Source: Lysinibacillus fusiformis (GTDB lineage Bacteria > Bacillota > Bacilli > Bacillales_A > Planococcaceae). Taken from it: a stretch of DNA of 64,000 nt. Of this stretch, positions 25,390 through 34,046 are shown in pieces. The DNA lies in assembly GCF_003049525.1 (NCBI RefSeq), contig NZ_PYWL01000009.1:62001-126000 (forward strand), given 5' to 3'. The position numbers and the translations under genes were made by a program. The notes beneath the pieces are model-generated. The model was given only the letters and a program-made list of their open reading frames with translations. It ran no database searches and was not told the origin of the DNA. Each line of letters begins with the position of its first letter. Within the stretch, counting starts at the first letter, position 1.

Positions 25390-26631
25390 TTAGAATGCCC
25401 AATTTCCATCACGGAATATTGGGTCTTTATGATTATCATGGGTAATGCCATCAATATTCATTTTATTGGAGCCAATCATAAAGTCTACATGTGTCAAACT
25501 TTGGTTAATTCCATGCGCTGCTAACTCATCTGAAGTCATTTCTTTACCACCTTCAATACAAAATGCATAAGCACTACCAATGGCTAAATGATTAGAGGCA
25601 TTTTCATCAAATAATGTATTGTAAAATAATAAATTCGATTGTGAAATAGGGGATTGATGAGGCACTAATGCTATTTCACCAAGATAATGCGCCCCCTCAT
25701 CTGTTTCAATAAGAGAAGCTAAAATTTCTTGACCTTCCTCAGCTTTTACTTCAATAATACGGCCATCTTTAAACGTTAATGTGAAATTATCAATAATATT
25801 ACCGCCATAGCTTAACGGTTTAGTGCTGGATACGAACCCATTCACACCAGTTTTTAACGGTGCAGTAAAAATTTCTTCAGTAGGCATATTCGCCATAAAT
25901 GTTTGACCTTGTACGTTGGCACTACTACCGCCTGTCCAAATGTGATGTGCAGGTAGCTCGATTGTTAAATCTGTGCCTGGAGCCGTATAGTGAAGGGACT
26001 TATACTGTTTGCTGTTTAAATAATCGGCTTTGTCGTGTAACTCCTTATCGTGAGCTAACCAAGCCTCCACTGAATGTTCAAGATCAATACGCGTCGCCGC
26101 AAAGATAGCTTCCCATAGGGCATCCATTTGTTGATCCTCTGGTAAATCAGGAAACACCTTTGCTGCCCACGCTTTGGATGGAGCGGCGATAACTGACCAA
26201 CTAAATTTATCAGATTGTAACATTTGATAATAGTTCGCTAATGCTTGGCCAGAAGCTTTTTGGAACGCCATAATTCTGTCACGTTCAATGCCTTTCAGTA
26301 AATCTGGGTTTTGTGAACTAATGCTTAGGAAAGCTGCACCATTTTCAGCCAGCCATTCGCGCTCTTGAACTTTCCACGGTGGAAAGAAATCAAATGAGTC
26401 TTTCGGTGCTCCTTCATAGCGAGCACGAACAAGTTCGTCATCAGACAAATCGACAAATACCTGTTTTGCACCATTTTCATAGGCCATTTTAGTAATAATT
26501 TGAGCTAATTTTAAGTTATCGGTCGAACAGCTTATATAAAGATATTGATCTTTTTGGATATTTACTCCTACTTTTACCGCTAATTCGGCATATTTTAGTA
26601 ATTTTGTGTTAAATGATAATAACAAATTCAT
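25390..26631 (-). CDS. M29 family aminopeptidase, second copy
   Basis: 413-residue metallo-aminopeptidase, paralogue of 12863-14092 with the same landmarks: KYAELAVKVGVNIQ, HYTAPGTDLTIELP, DEGAHYLGEIALVP, NTLFDENASNHLAIG and LTHVDFMIG. Metal ligand segments are intact in both copies. ATG 26631 follows AAAGGGGA. It is transcribed alone. Confidence 0.92.
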   Translation of the reverse strand: MNLLLSFNTKLLKYAELAVKVGVNIQKDQYLYISCSTDNLKLAQIITKMAYENGAKQVFVDLSDDELVRARYEGAPKDSFDFFPPWKVQEREWLAENGAAFLSISSQNPDLLKGIERDRIMAFQKASGQALANYYQMLQSDKFSWSVIAAPSKAWAAKVFPDLPEDQQMDALWEAIFAATRIDLEHSVEAWLAHDKELHDKADYLNSKQYKSLHYTAPGTDLTIELPAHHIWTGGSSANVQGQTFMANMPTEEIFTAPLKTGVNGFVSSTKPLSYGGNIIDNFTLTFKDGRIIEVKAEEGQEILASLIETDEGAHYLGEIALVPHQSPISQSNLLFYNTLFDENASNHLAIGSAYAFCIEGGKEMTSDELAAHGINQSLTHVDFMIGSNKMNIDGITHDNHKDPIFRDGNWAF

Positions 26632-26820
26632 ATCCCCTTTCGAAATAAGACAGTTTAGTGTAATATTCTTAATTCAATATAATCAAAAATGGTCGAAATG
26701 TGAATAAAAAGCATTAATTACATCGAAAAATATTTAAAATACATTTATACTAGCATTATATATTTAAAATATGGAAAAATAGACGAAATTAAGAGTAATA
26801 GTAGATTTGGAGGTTCTAGA

Positions 26821-27624
26821 ATGGATAAGTCATCGGTCATAGGGTTAATAATTGCGTTTATAGCGCTATTAACAGGGATGGTAATGAAGGGTGTAAGTTT
26901 AACAGCTTTTTATAACCCAGCAGCTATCCTAATTATCATCTTTGGTACTATTTCCGCAGTAACAATTGCCTTTCCAATGCAAGAGTTAAAGCGCGTACCA
27001 AAGCTATTTAAGATTCTTTTTAAAGAAACTAAATTAGCAAATGATATTGAAATTATTAAGATGTTTTCGCAATGGGCTGACTTAGCTCGTCGTGAAGGGC
27101 TATTAGCTCTTGAAAGTAAAGCATCAGAAATTGAAGATCCGTTTTTGAAAAATGGTCTTACATTAGCGATTGATGGACAAAATGCAGACTACATCCGTGA
27201 TGTATTAACAGAGGAAGTAGAAGCTATGGAAGAACGTCATGCTAGTGGTTCTGCCATTTTTACACAAGCAGGTACATATGCACCAACTCTTGGGGTTCTT
27301 GGTGCAGTAGTAGGTTTAATCGCCGCATTGGCTGATATGAATGATATCGAAAAGCTTGGACACGCTATTTCAGCAGCTTTCATGGCTACATTACTCGGTA
27401 TCTTTACTGGTTATGTTTTATGGCACCCATTTGCGAATAAATTAAAACGTAAATCTGCTTTAGAAGTGAAACAAAAGAGAATGATGATTGAGGGTATCCT
27501 TTCAGTATTAGAAGGGGAGGCTCCACGTGTAATTGAACAAAAACTATCATCATACTTAACGATGGAAGAACGTCGTCAAATTTCTGTTGAAAGCGGGGCG
27601 GGTGGCCTTGGCAAAGAAAGCTAA
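26821..27624 (+). CDS. motA: Flagellar stator protein MotA
   Basis: Proton-channel stator subunit, 267 residues, four membrane helices with a large cytoplasmic loop between helices 2 and 3. MDKSSVIGLIIAFIALLTGM, GTYAPTLGVLGAVVGL and HPFANKLKRKS match B. subtilis MotA closely. ATG 26821 follows GGAGG. The cytoplasmic C-terminal coding end overlaps motB. Confidence 0.96.
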   Translation: MDKSSVIGLIIAFIALLTGMVMKGVSLTAFYNPAAILIIIFGTISAVTIAFPMQELKRVPKLFKILFKETKLANDIEIIKMFSQWADLARREGLLALESKASEIEDPFLKNGLTLAIDGQNADYIRDVLTEEVEAMEERHASGSAIFTQAGTYAPTLGVLGAVVGLIAALADMNDIEKLGHAISAAFMATLLGIFTGYVLWHPFANKLKRKSALEVKQKRMMIEGILSVLEGEAPRVIEQKLSSYLTMEERRQISVESGAGGLGKES

Positions 27625-28372
27625 GAAAAAAAAGCATGATGAGCATATAGATGAGTCTTGGCTAGTACCATATGCCGATATCTTAACATTGCTCTTAGCT
27701 GTGTTTATTATACTATTTGCTTCAAGTTCAGTAGACCAAGAAAAGCTAGAAAGAATGTCAGCCGTTTTTAGTCAGGTTTTTGATGGCGGAACAAGCTTTT
27801 TAGAGCAGCCTTCACCAGTGCCTAGTCCAAATGCGGATAGCGATCAAACACCACAACAAAATTCAGCCTACTTAAAGGATCAACAGGAGTTGGCTGAAAT
27901 TAAAGATAGTGTCGATAATTTTATCGCTGTCAATGAAATGGAAGGTCAATTCGCTACAGAAATGACAGATGAAGGCTTACTTGTGACAATTCGTGATAGT
28001 ATTTTATTTGATCCTGGTCAAGCAACGATTAAACCAGAGTATATTCCTATTGCGAAGGAGCTTGCGGGTGTATTAGTATCCAATCCTCCACGTAATATTG
28101 TTATTACTGGTCATACGGATAATGTTCCAGCGGGCCCTAACTTCTCTTCAAATTTAGAGCTATCATTAATGCGTGCCTCTAATTTTTATATGGTTTTATT
28201 AGACAGTAATTCTCAATTAAAATCTGAGAACTTTAGTGCAAAAGGCTACGGTGAAAACCGAGCGATTGCACCTAATGATACAGCAGAAGGCCGTGCGAAG
28301 AACCGCCGTGTCGAAGTACTTATTCAGCCGCTAGTGACTGAGGATGGCTCGGAAGCGAAGAATACACAATAA
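27608..28372 (+). CDS. motB: Flagellar stator protein MotB
   Basis: Peptidoglycan-anchored stator subunit. I chose the TTG at 27608, inside the end of motA: it gives 254 residues and puts the essential proton-binding aspartate at D24 (PYADILTLLLA), the same number as B. subtilis MotB. A longer frame from 27587 is possible. A single membrane helix is followed by a linker and an OmpA-like domain with TGHTDNVPAG and AKNRRVEV. The helix residues match proton-type MotB rather than sodium-type MotS. Confidence 0.93.
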   Translation: MAKKAKKKKHDEHIDESWLVPYADILTLLLAVFIILFASSSVDQEKLERMSAVFSQVFDGGTSFLEQPSPVPSPNADSDQTPQQNSAYLKDQQELAEIKDSVDNFIAVNEMEGQFATEMTDEGLLVTIRDSILFDPGQATIKPEYIPIAKELAGVLVSNPPRNIVITGHTDNVPAGPNFSSNLELSLMRASNFYMVLLDSNSQLKSENFSAKGYGENRAIAPNDTAEGRAKNRRVEVLIQPLVTEDGSEAKNTQ

Positions 28373-28375
28373 ATT

Positions 28376-28422
28376 AAAAAGCTATTAGCACGGACTGTTT
28401 GTCTCATGCTCATAGCTTTTTT
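28376..28422 (+). terminator. Terminator of motAB
   Basis: AAAAAGCTAT pairs with ATAGCTTTTTT across a structured loop, close to the convergent yfkK-like gene. Confidence 0.8.
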
Positions 28423-28428
28423 GTTTGC

Positions 28429-28650
28429 TTATTTACGTAAAGAACCCAATTCAGCCACAATCGCTTGCATTTCGCTTGGGCTAAAGGAATCTCTTTTCAT
28501 AACCATTTCATATAAATACGTTAAGTCTTCATAGTTTGCTTCATTGAAATGTTCCGATTTCATTGCATCGACATTTACCATACGAAGCTTATCCTTCATT
28601 TGATCAATCATATAAATAACGTTTTCCTTTGACGGGACTGATAAATCCAT
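28429..28650 (-). CDS. UPF0435/DUF1128 family protein (YfkK-like)
   Basis: 73-residue helical protein with the family text ENVIYMIDQMKDKLRMVN and SEHFNEANYEDLTYLYEMV. Function unknown. ATG 28650 with AAAGGTAGGG upstream. The divergent ytxH-like and yfkH-like genes follow, the same neighbourhood as yfkK in B. subtilis. Confidence 0.9.
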   Translation of the reverse strand: MDLSVPSKENVIYMIDQMKDKLRMVNVDAMKSEHFNEANYEDLTYLYEMVMKRDSFSPSEMQAIVAELGSLRK

Positions 28651-28828
28651 TTTTTACCCTACCTTTCGTACTCTTCGCAATAATCATTTCATTGAATAAA
28701 AAAAATGTCAACTCCGTATTTGAGCATTGCTTTAAAAATAGACTGTTATTGGGTAGAATAAGGGCAGTACACTAGTTTATTTATGAAATATTAGGGAATA
28801 TGCAATTACACAAGCAGGGGGTTTTAAT

Positions 28829-29155
28829 ATGGGTCAAAGTAAATTATTAGTATCAATCGTAGCAGGAGCAGCAATTGGTGCAGCATTAAGTATGCTCGAT
28901 CGCAGTACTCGCGAAAAAACAATCGACACAACTAAAAAAATGAAAGAAGCTGTCACGTACTATGCAACAAATCGTGAAGAATTACAGGTTCTAGTGGAGG
29001 AGAAAGTACTGGCTGCGAAGGTGCTTTGTGAAAGTGTGTCAGACAATGTCAACACTATTGCAGAGAAGGTAGAGGAATTTAAAGAATTGCCAACTACGAT
29101 TCAAAGTATGATTGATGACACAAAGTCAGCTTTTACTTTACCTCATAAAGAATAA
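28829..29155 (+). CDS. YtxH-domain protein
   Basis: 108-residue protein: one N-terminal glycine-rich membrane segment (VSIVAGAAIGAALSML) and a long amphipathic, probably coiled-coil tail. This is the YtxH/general stress protein layout. ATG 28829 follows GGGGG. 22 bases separate it from the YihY/BrkB gene, so they form one operon like yfkI-yfkH. Confidence 0.8.
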   Translation: MGQSKLLVSIVAGAAIGAALSMLDRSTREKTIDTTKKMKEAVTYYATNREELQVLVEEKVLAAKVLCESVSDNVNTIAEKVEEFKELPTTIQSMIDDTKSAFTLPHKE

Positions 29156-29177
29156 TTGTAGTTTTAGGAGGAGTTGT

Positions 29178-30095
29178 ATGGAAAAGAAAAAGGCAACAAT
29201 GCAAAATGCCTTTGGATACGTCAAATCATTCGTGTCTCCTGAGGGAGAAGCGATTGATGTCATGACATCCAAGGGCTTTGTCCAAGATTTGATAGGTCGG
29301 TTAAAGCGAGTAGAAATTTCAGCGCTTTCCGCACAGCTCGCTTATTTCTTTTTACTATCATTCTTCCCATTACTTATCTTCCTTGTGACATTACTACCAT
29401 ATCTTAATTTGGAAACAACGCAGGTTTATTCATTTTTAGTAAATGTATTGCCAGATGAAGTTTATAAGCTTATTGAAAATACGTTGAAAGAAATTTTAAC
29501 AAACCGTAATAGTAGTTTATTGTCCATCGGGGTACTAGGTACGATATGGTCGGCATCTAAAGGTATTAACGCGCTAATTCGAGCTTTGAATAAAGCATAC
29601 GATACAGAAGGAAGAGCGGGTATATTAGATAGAGGGCTATCTCTTGTTTTTACAGTGGCTCTTGTTATTGTCATTGCAGTCGCTCTTCTATTGCCAGTAT
29701 TTGGCCAGCAAATAGGTCATTTCCTATTTTCAATCGTCGGCATAGAGGAACAATTTGAATCGGTCTGGCATAATTTAAGATGGTCAATACCACCGATACT
29801 TATTTTTATTGTTTTAATGGGTATTTACTGGTTCGTGCCTAATACAAGCCCAAGGTTGAAAATATTGGGTGTTTGGCCAGGGGCGATGTTTGCTACACTT
29901 GGCTGGTTAGTGGTCACATATGCTTTCTCTTTCTATATTAATAACTTTGCGAATTATTCTGCTACATATGGTAGTATTGGTGGCGTTATTATTTTAATGC
30001 TCTGGTTATATTTTACGGGAATTATTTTAATCTTTGGTGGAGTATTAAATGCTACAATGCAGAAAAGGGCGTTACAAAAGCAAATTAATAGATAA
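29178..30095 (+). CDS. YihY/BrkB family membrane protein (YfkH-like)
   Basis: 305-residue protein with six membrane segments; family signature SALSAQLAYFFLLSFFPLLIF and SKGINALIRALNKAY, plus the last helices with GGVIILMLWLYFTGIILIFGG. Formerly confused with RNase BN; the function is unsettled. ATG 29178 is preceded by AGGAGG; the longer frame from 29112 lies in the previous gene. Confidence 0.9.
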   Translation: MEKKKATMQNAFGYVKSFVSPEGEAIDVMTSKGFVQDLIGRLKRVEISALSAQLAYFFLLSFFPLLIFLVTLLPYLNLETTQVYSFLVNVLPDEVYKLIENTLKEILTNRNSSLLSIGVLGTIWSASKGINALIRALNKAYDTEGRAGILDRGLSLVFTVALVIVIAVALLLPVFGQQIGHFLFSIVGIEEQFESVWHNLRWSIPPILIFIVLMGIYWFVPNTSPRLKILGVWPGAMFATLGWLVVTYAFSFYINNFANYSATYGSIGGVIILMLWLYFTGIILIFGGVLNATMQKRALQKQINR

Positions 30096-30114
30096 GGAAA
30101 TGACCAGATAAAAA

Positions 30115-30156
30115 AATAGCCTCGCTTCTCGTAGGAGAGAAGTGAGGTTATTTTTT
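30115..30156. terminator. Bidirectional hairpin terminator
   Basis: ATAGCCTC and CTTCTC pair with GAGAAG and GAGGTTAT, with A and T runs on both sides. It separates yfkH-like from the convergent metal ATPase. Confidence 0.85.
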
Positions 30157-32059
30157 AAACATTTTTATTCAGCATGCGTAAGCCATTCAAAATAACGAGA
30201 ATGGTACTACCCTCATGCCCGATTACACCTAAAGGTAAATCGACTACTTGTAAAAAGTTAGAGGCAATTAAGAAAATAATTACCCCAATGGAAAAGATAA
30301 TATTTTGTTTGACAATTCGTTGCATTTTACGAGACAGACGAACAGCATAAGCGATTTTAGATAGGTCGTTTTTCATTAATACAACATCAGCTGTTTCTAA
30401 CGCAACGTCTGTACCTTCACCCATCGCAATACCAGTAGTTGCGGTAGCCAATGCAGGGGCGTCATTGATGCCATCACCAACCATTCCTACAAAGTGATGT
30501 TGGGACAGCAAACGTTTCATTTCTGTTACCTTCGTTTCAGGTAGACACTCCGCTACATACTCTGTAACACCAGCTTCTTTTGCAATTACTTTCGCTGTTT
30601 TTTCGTTATCGCCAGTAAGCATGACTACTTGAATACCAAGCTCTTTTAATAATGACACAGCTTTTTTCGCTTCGTTACGGACGGTATCCTTTAAAGCTGT
30701 TAATGCGACAATGCCATTCTGGTCACGGATGAAAATAACCGTTTTACCTTGTGCAGCAAGTTTTCCCGCAGCGCCATTTGCAAAATCATTGGCATGTTGA
30801 GCATTCACAAATTCCGGTTTACCAACTTGATATTCCTTGTTGTGAACGATCCCTTTCATACCCCATCCTGGGATATCCTCAATTGTTGCTTGTGGTAAGG
30901 CAGTAACTCCTTCCGCTTTTGCATAGGAAGTAATGGCTTGAGCAAGAGGGTGGTTGGACTGTGTTTCAATCCCTGCAAGAATAGCTAAAGCCATCTGAGG
31001 TTCGAATCCATCGCGGACAATAAAATCTGTCACGACTGGTTTACCTTGTGTTAATGTTCCTGTCTTATCGACTGCTAATGCCCCTAAAACACTGAGATGC
31101 TCTAAATGTAAGCCACCCTTAAATAGCACACCATTTTTGGCGCCATTTGAAATAGCTGCAAGTGTCGCAGGCATGATGGCTGCGACGAGTGCGCAAGGAG
31201 ATGCAACAACCAATAAAACCATGGCACGATAAAAAGTTGTTGTCCAATCCCAACCTAGTACGAAATGGGGAAGGAACATCATGATAGCTACACCAAGTAA
31301 AACGAATTTCACATAAGTTCCCTCAAATTTTTCGATGAATTGTTGAGACGGAGATTTTTCACTTTGAGCACTTTGGACAAGCTGGATAATTTTTTGAAAA
31401 AGTGTTTCTGAATTGGCCTTCGTCATTTCCATCGTAATCGCACCATTTAAGTTTACTGTTCCTGCAAAGATTTCATCACCCTCGCTTTTTAAAACGGGTA
31501 ATGGTTCACCGCTTATAGCTGACTCATCAATGGAAGACTGTCCTTTAAAAATAATACCGTCGGCTGGAATACGTTCCCCAGGTTTGATCAATAAATGGTC
31601 ACCAATTTGTAAGGTAGAAACGGATACTTTCATTGGCTCAAAGTTGCCTCGAACTAACCAGGCTTCTTCTGGCTGAAGATTCATTAATGCAGATATTTCA
31701 CGATGACTTTTATTCATAGCATAAGTTTCAAGTGCACCACTTACTGCAAAGATGAAAATAAGAATAGCACCTTCTGTCCAATAACCGATGGCTGCGGAAC
31801 CAATAGCTGCTAATACCATTAGTAGTTCAACATTCAATTTCTTATCTTCTATTGTTTCTTCAATACCTTCTTTTGCTTTGGCAAATCCACCTACACAAAA
31901 GGCAATGACATAAAGAAGAACAGAAGCGGTTGTTTGTCCGCTTGTATCTAAACGCCATGCAAGTAAGATGAATATACCAGCGATTAACGCAGCGATTAAT
32001 TCTGCATGCTCCTTTATTTTCTCAATTAAACTTATATTTTCTCGATTAGAGTATTCCAT
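30155..32059 (-). CDS. P1B-type metal ATPase, PfeT/ZosA-like (probable Fe(II) efflux)
   Basis: 634-residue heavy-metal ATPase without N-terminal metal-binding domain. Motifs: SPCALVAA in the metal-binding helix, DKTGTLTQG phosphorylation site, GDGINDAPA, and HEGSTILVILNGLRML in the last helix. SPC plus HEG[GS]T is the P1B-4 pattern of B. subtilis PfeT (earlier ZosA), which exports Fe(II). Length is also near PfeT's 637. The upstream region holds a Per-box and Fur-like sites, as at pfeT. ATG 32059 after GGAGGG. Substrate by family inference only. Confidence 0.85.
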   Translation of the reverse strand: MEYSNRENISLIEKIKEHAELIAALIAGIFILLAWRLDTSGQTTASVLLYVIAFCVGGFAKAKEGIEETIEDKKLNVELLMVLAAIGSAAIGYWTEGAILIFIFAVSGALETYAMNKSHREISALMNLQPEEAWLVRGNFEPMKVSVSTLQIGDHLLIKPGERIPADGIIFKGQSSIDESAISGEPLPVLKSEGDEIFAGTVNLNGAITMEMTKANSETLFQKIIQLVQSAQSEKSPSQQFIEKFEGTYVKFVLLGVAIMMFLPHFVLGWDWTTTFYRAMVLLVVASPCALVAAIMPATLAAISNGAKNGVLFKGGLHLEHLSVLGALAVDKTGTLTQGKPVVTDFIVRDGFEPQMALAILAGIETQSNHPLAQAITSYAKAEGVTALPQATIEDIPGWGMKGIVHNKEYQVGKPEFVNAQHANDFANGAAGKLAAQGKTVIFIRDQNGIVALTALKDTVRNEAKKAVSLLKELGIQVVMLTGDNEKTAKVIAKEAGVTEYVAECLPETKVTEMKRLLSQHHFVGMVGDGINDAPALATATTGIAMGEGTDVALETADVVLMKNDLSKIAYAVRLSRKMQRIVKQNIIFSIGVIIFLIASNFLQVVDLPLGVIGHEGSTILVILNGLRMLNKNV

Positions 32060-32072
32060 TCTTATCCCTCCT

Positions 32073-32177
32073 GATAATGAAAATCAATATCAAAACCTTT
32101 AATTATAAACACTTAAATGTGATGTGTAATTGAAAATGGATTTCAATTACCATATCTTTTATTTAGAATTATTATAA
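32073..32177 (-). promoter_or_regulatory. Metal-ATPase control region: Per-box-like, Fur-box-like sites and promoter
   Basis: Promoter on the minus strand: ATTACA (32125-32130), 17 bases, TATAAT (32102-32107). TTAGAATTATTATAA (32163-32177) differs from the Per-box TTATAATNATTATAA at one base. GATAATGAAAATCAATATC (32073-32091) matches 17 of 19 Fur-box bases. A perfect 10-bp inverted repeat (GTAATTGAAA, five bases, TTTCAATTAC) at 32126-32150 overlaps the -35. Confidence 0.6.
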
Positions 32178-32234
32178 CAAAGGAACTTATAAAAATAAAG
32201 AGGAGAGTTGAAAAAGTGGGATTTTTTATTAATA

Positions 32235-32276
32235 GAAAAAAGGCACAGTCTATTCACTAGGAATATTCTGTGCCTT
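32235..32276 (-). terminator. Terminator of the fumarase gene
   Basis: On the minus strand AAGGCACAG pairs with CTGTGCCTT and is followed by a T run. It insulates the metal-ATPase promoter from the upstream fumarase gene. Confidence 0.85.
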
Positions 32277-32320
32277 ATAAAAGTGTGCAGTCAGAAGGGC
32301 TACTGCTTACTTATATTGAA

Positions 32321-33856
32321 TTAGAAAACTCTTTCTGCGTGCAATGCAAGTTTTTCTAAAGATGATTTATCGACATCTGCGTGTAAGGAGTTGCCGTGTG
32401 AATCCATTGTGACAACTGCTGTGAATTTTTCAACATTTAAGTGCCACATAGCTTCTGGAATACCGAATTCCATTAAATCAACACCATCTACACCTTTAAT
32501 GCAGTCTGCGTAATATTGGGCTGCTCCACCGATAGCATTTAGGTAAACACCACCGTGTTCATTAAGAGCTTTTAATGTTTTTGGTCCCATACCACCTTTA
32601 CCGATGACAGCACGAATACCGAATTTCTTCATGATATCACCTTGATATGGCTCCTCACGAATAGAAGTAGTTGGACCAGCTGCTTTTACTGTCCAATTGC
32701 CTTCCTCATCTTTTGCCATAACTGGACCACAGTGATAAATAACTTGTCCATTTAGATCCACTGGTGCATCATGGCTCATTAAATGATGGTGGATAGCGTC
32801 ACGACCAGTATACATACGTCCTGTAATAGAAACTACATCTCCAACTTTTAGTGAACGAATTTGTTCTTCTGTAATTGGTGCAGTAAGCTCTACTACATTT
32901 GTTGTGTTGTCTTCTGTTGTAGCAGCCACTTCATCCTTGAACGTAATTTTTTCACCTTCTTGGTAGTGCCATTTAATGATTTCACCAGTTTGAGGATCGA
33001 TGTCAACAGCCATACGACGGTAAGCCCAGCAGTTATATGCTACAGATACATAGAAGGAAGCTGGAATACGGTGCATAACCCCAATTTTACAGCCTAGTAA
33101 TGTTGCTTCACCACCGAAGCCCATTGTACCGATACCAAATGTATTAGAAGTTTTCACCACATACTCTTCTAATTTGGCAAGATCAGGATTCGGATTTGTA
33201 TCTTCGACATGACGGAATAATTGTTCCTTTGCTAAATCGTAGCCAGAAGAACGATCTCCACCAATACCAACACCGATGAAACCAGCTGAACAGCCCTGAC
33301 CTTGTGCTTGGTATACAGAGTGTAAAATACACTTACGGATACCATCTAAGTCACGACCTGCACGACCAAGACCATCTATTTCACATGGAAGACTGTATTG
33401 AATGTTTTTGTTCTCACAGCCGCCACCTTTTAGAATTAATTTAATCGTAATGTAATCATTTTCCCATTGTTCAAACTTCATAACTGGTAAACCATCGCCA
33501 AGGTTATTACCGCTATTGGCACCAGTTAATGAATCCACTGCATTTGGACGTAGTTTTGCATCAGCTGTCGTATCAATGATTGCTTTTTTAATCGCAGCTT
33601 TAATTTCTAGTTGGTTTACGCCCACAGGTGTATAAATTTTGAAAGTTGGAAGACCAGTATCTTGACAAATAGGTGATACATTATCTTCTGCCATAATAAT
33701 ATTATTTGAGATTGTGTCTAAGCTCATTGCCGCACGTGTTCCAGCATTCTCCGCTTCTTTTGCTTTTTTAATCGCACGACGTACATCCTTAGGTAAATTC
33801 GTGGATGTTTCAGTAATTAAATCATAAAGACTTTTCTCCAAAGTTTGTTGATTCAT
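32321..33856 (-). CDS. fumA: Class I fumarate hydratase (iron-sulphur type)
   Basis: TCA-cycle enzyme converting fumarate and malate, 511 residues with both halves of the class I enzyme. Cluster-region cysteines appear in SPICQDTGLP and GGGCENKN; the C-terminal beta half starts around TAPITEEQIRSLKVGD. B. subtilis uses the unrelated class II CitG, so possession of a class I enzyme is a genus-level trait. Start chosen at ATG 33856 (MNQQTLEKSL) with GGGGGG upstream; ATG 33874 and GTG 33895 are in-frame alternatives. Monocistronic. Confidence 0.93.
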   Translation of the reverse strand: MNQQTLEKSLYDLITETSTNLPKDVRRAIKKAKEAENAGTRAAMSLDTISNNIIMAEDNVSPICQDTGLPTFKIYTPVGVNQLEIKAAIKKAIIDTTADAKLRPNAVDSLTGANSGNNLGDGLPVMKFEQWENDYITIKLILKGGGCENKNIQYSLPCEIDGLGRAGRDLDGIRKCILHSVYQAQGQGCSAGFIGVGIGGDRSSGYDLAKEQLFRHVEDTNPNPDLAKLEEYVVKTSNTFGIGTMGFGGEATLLGCKIGVMHRIPASFYVSVAYNCWAYRRMAVDIDPQTGEIIKWHYQEGEKITFKDEVAATTEDNTTNVVELTAPITEEQIRSLKVGDVVSITGRMYTGRDAIHHHLMSHDAPVDLNGQVIYHCGPVMAKDEEGNWTVKAAGPTTSIREEPYQGDIMKKFGIRAVIGKGGMGPKTLKALNEHGGVYLNAIGGAAQYYADCIKGVDGVDLMEFGIPEAMWHLNVEKFTAVVTMDSHGNSLHADVDKSSLEKLALHAERVF

Positions 33857-33987
33857 TCGTGTATTGCCCCCCATAGAAAATTTGATTATTTCCACGTAAC
33901 ATTATACTCTTTTCAACTAATGAAAAAAAGAGTCCTTACCTATGAGGGATAAATTTACGCATAGTTTAATAGTATTTTAATAGAGAG

Positions 33988-34016
33988 TTGATTTTATAGA
34001 ACGTTTGTTCTAAACT
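33988..34016 (+). promoter_or_regulatory. Promoter with LexA-type box in the spacer
   Basis: TTGATT (33988-33993), 17-base spacer, TAAACT (34011-34016). The spacer holds GAACGTTTGTTC (33999-34010), a GAAC-N4-GTTC palindrome, the core of the Bacillus SOS box CGAACNNNNGTTCG. LexA bound there would block the promoter of the YwqG-like gene. Confidence 0.6.
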
Positions 34017-34046
34017 AATAATAACCCACAATTAGGAGGAATTTGT

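Noticed and set aside
26700..26820. Sigma-D promoter before motA
   Set aside because: GACGAAAT resembles the sigma-D -10, but no TAAA is at the right distance.
29112..29177. Longer start for the YihY/BrkB protein
   Set aside because: The extension lies inside the ytxH-like gene, while ATG 29178 has an ideal AGGAGG.
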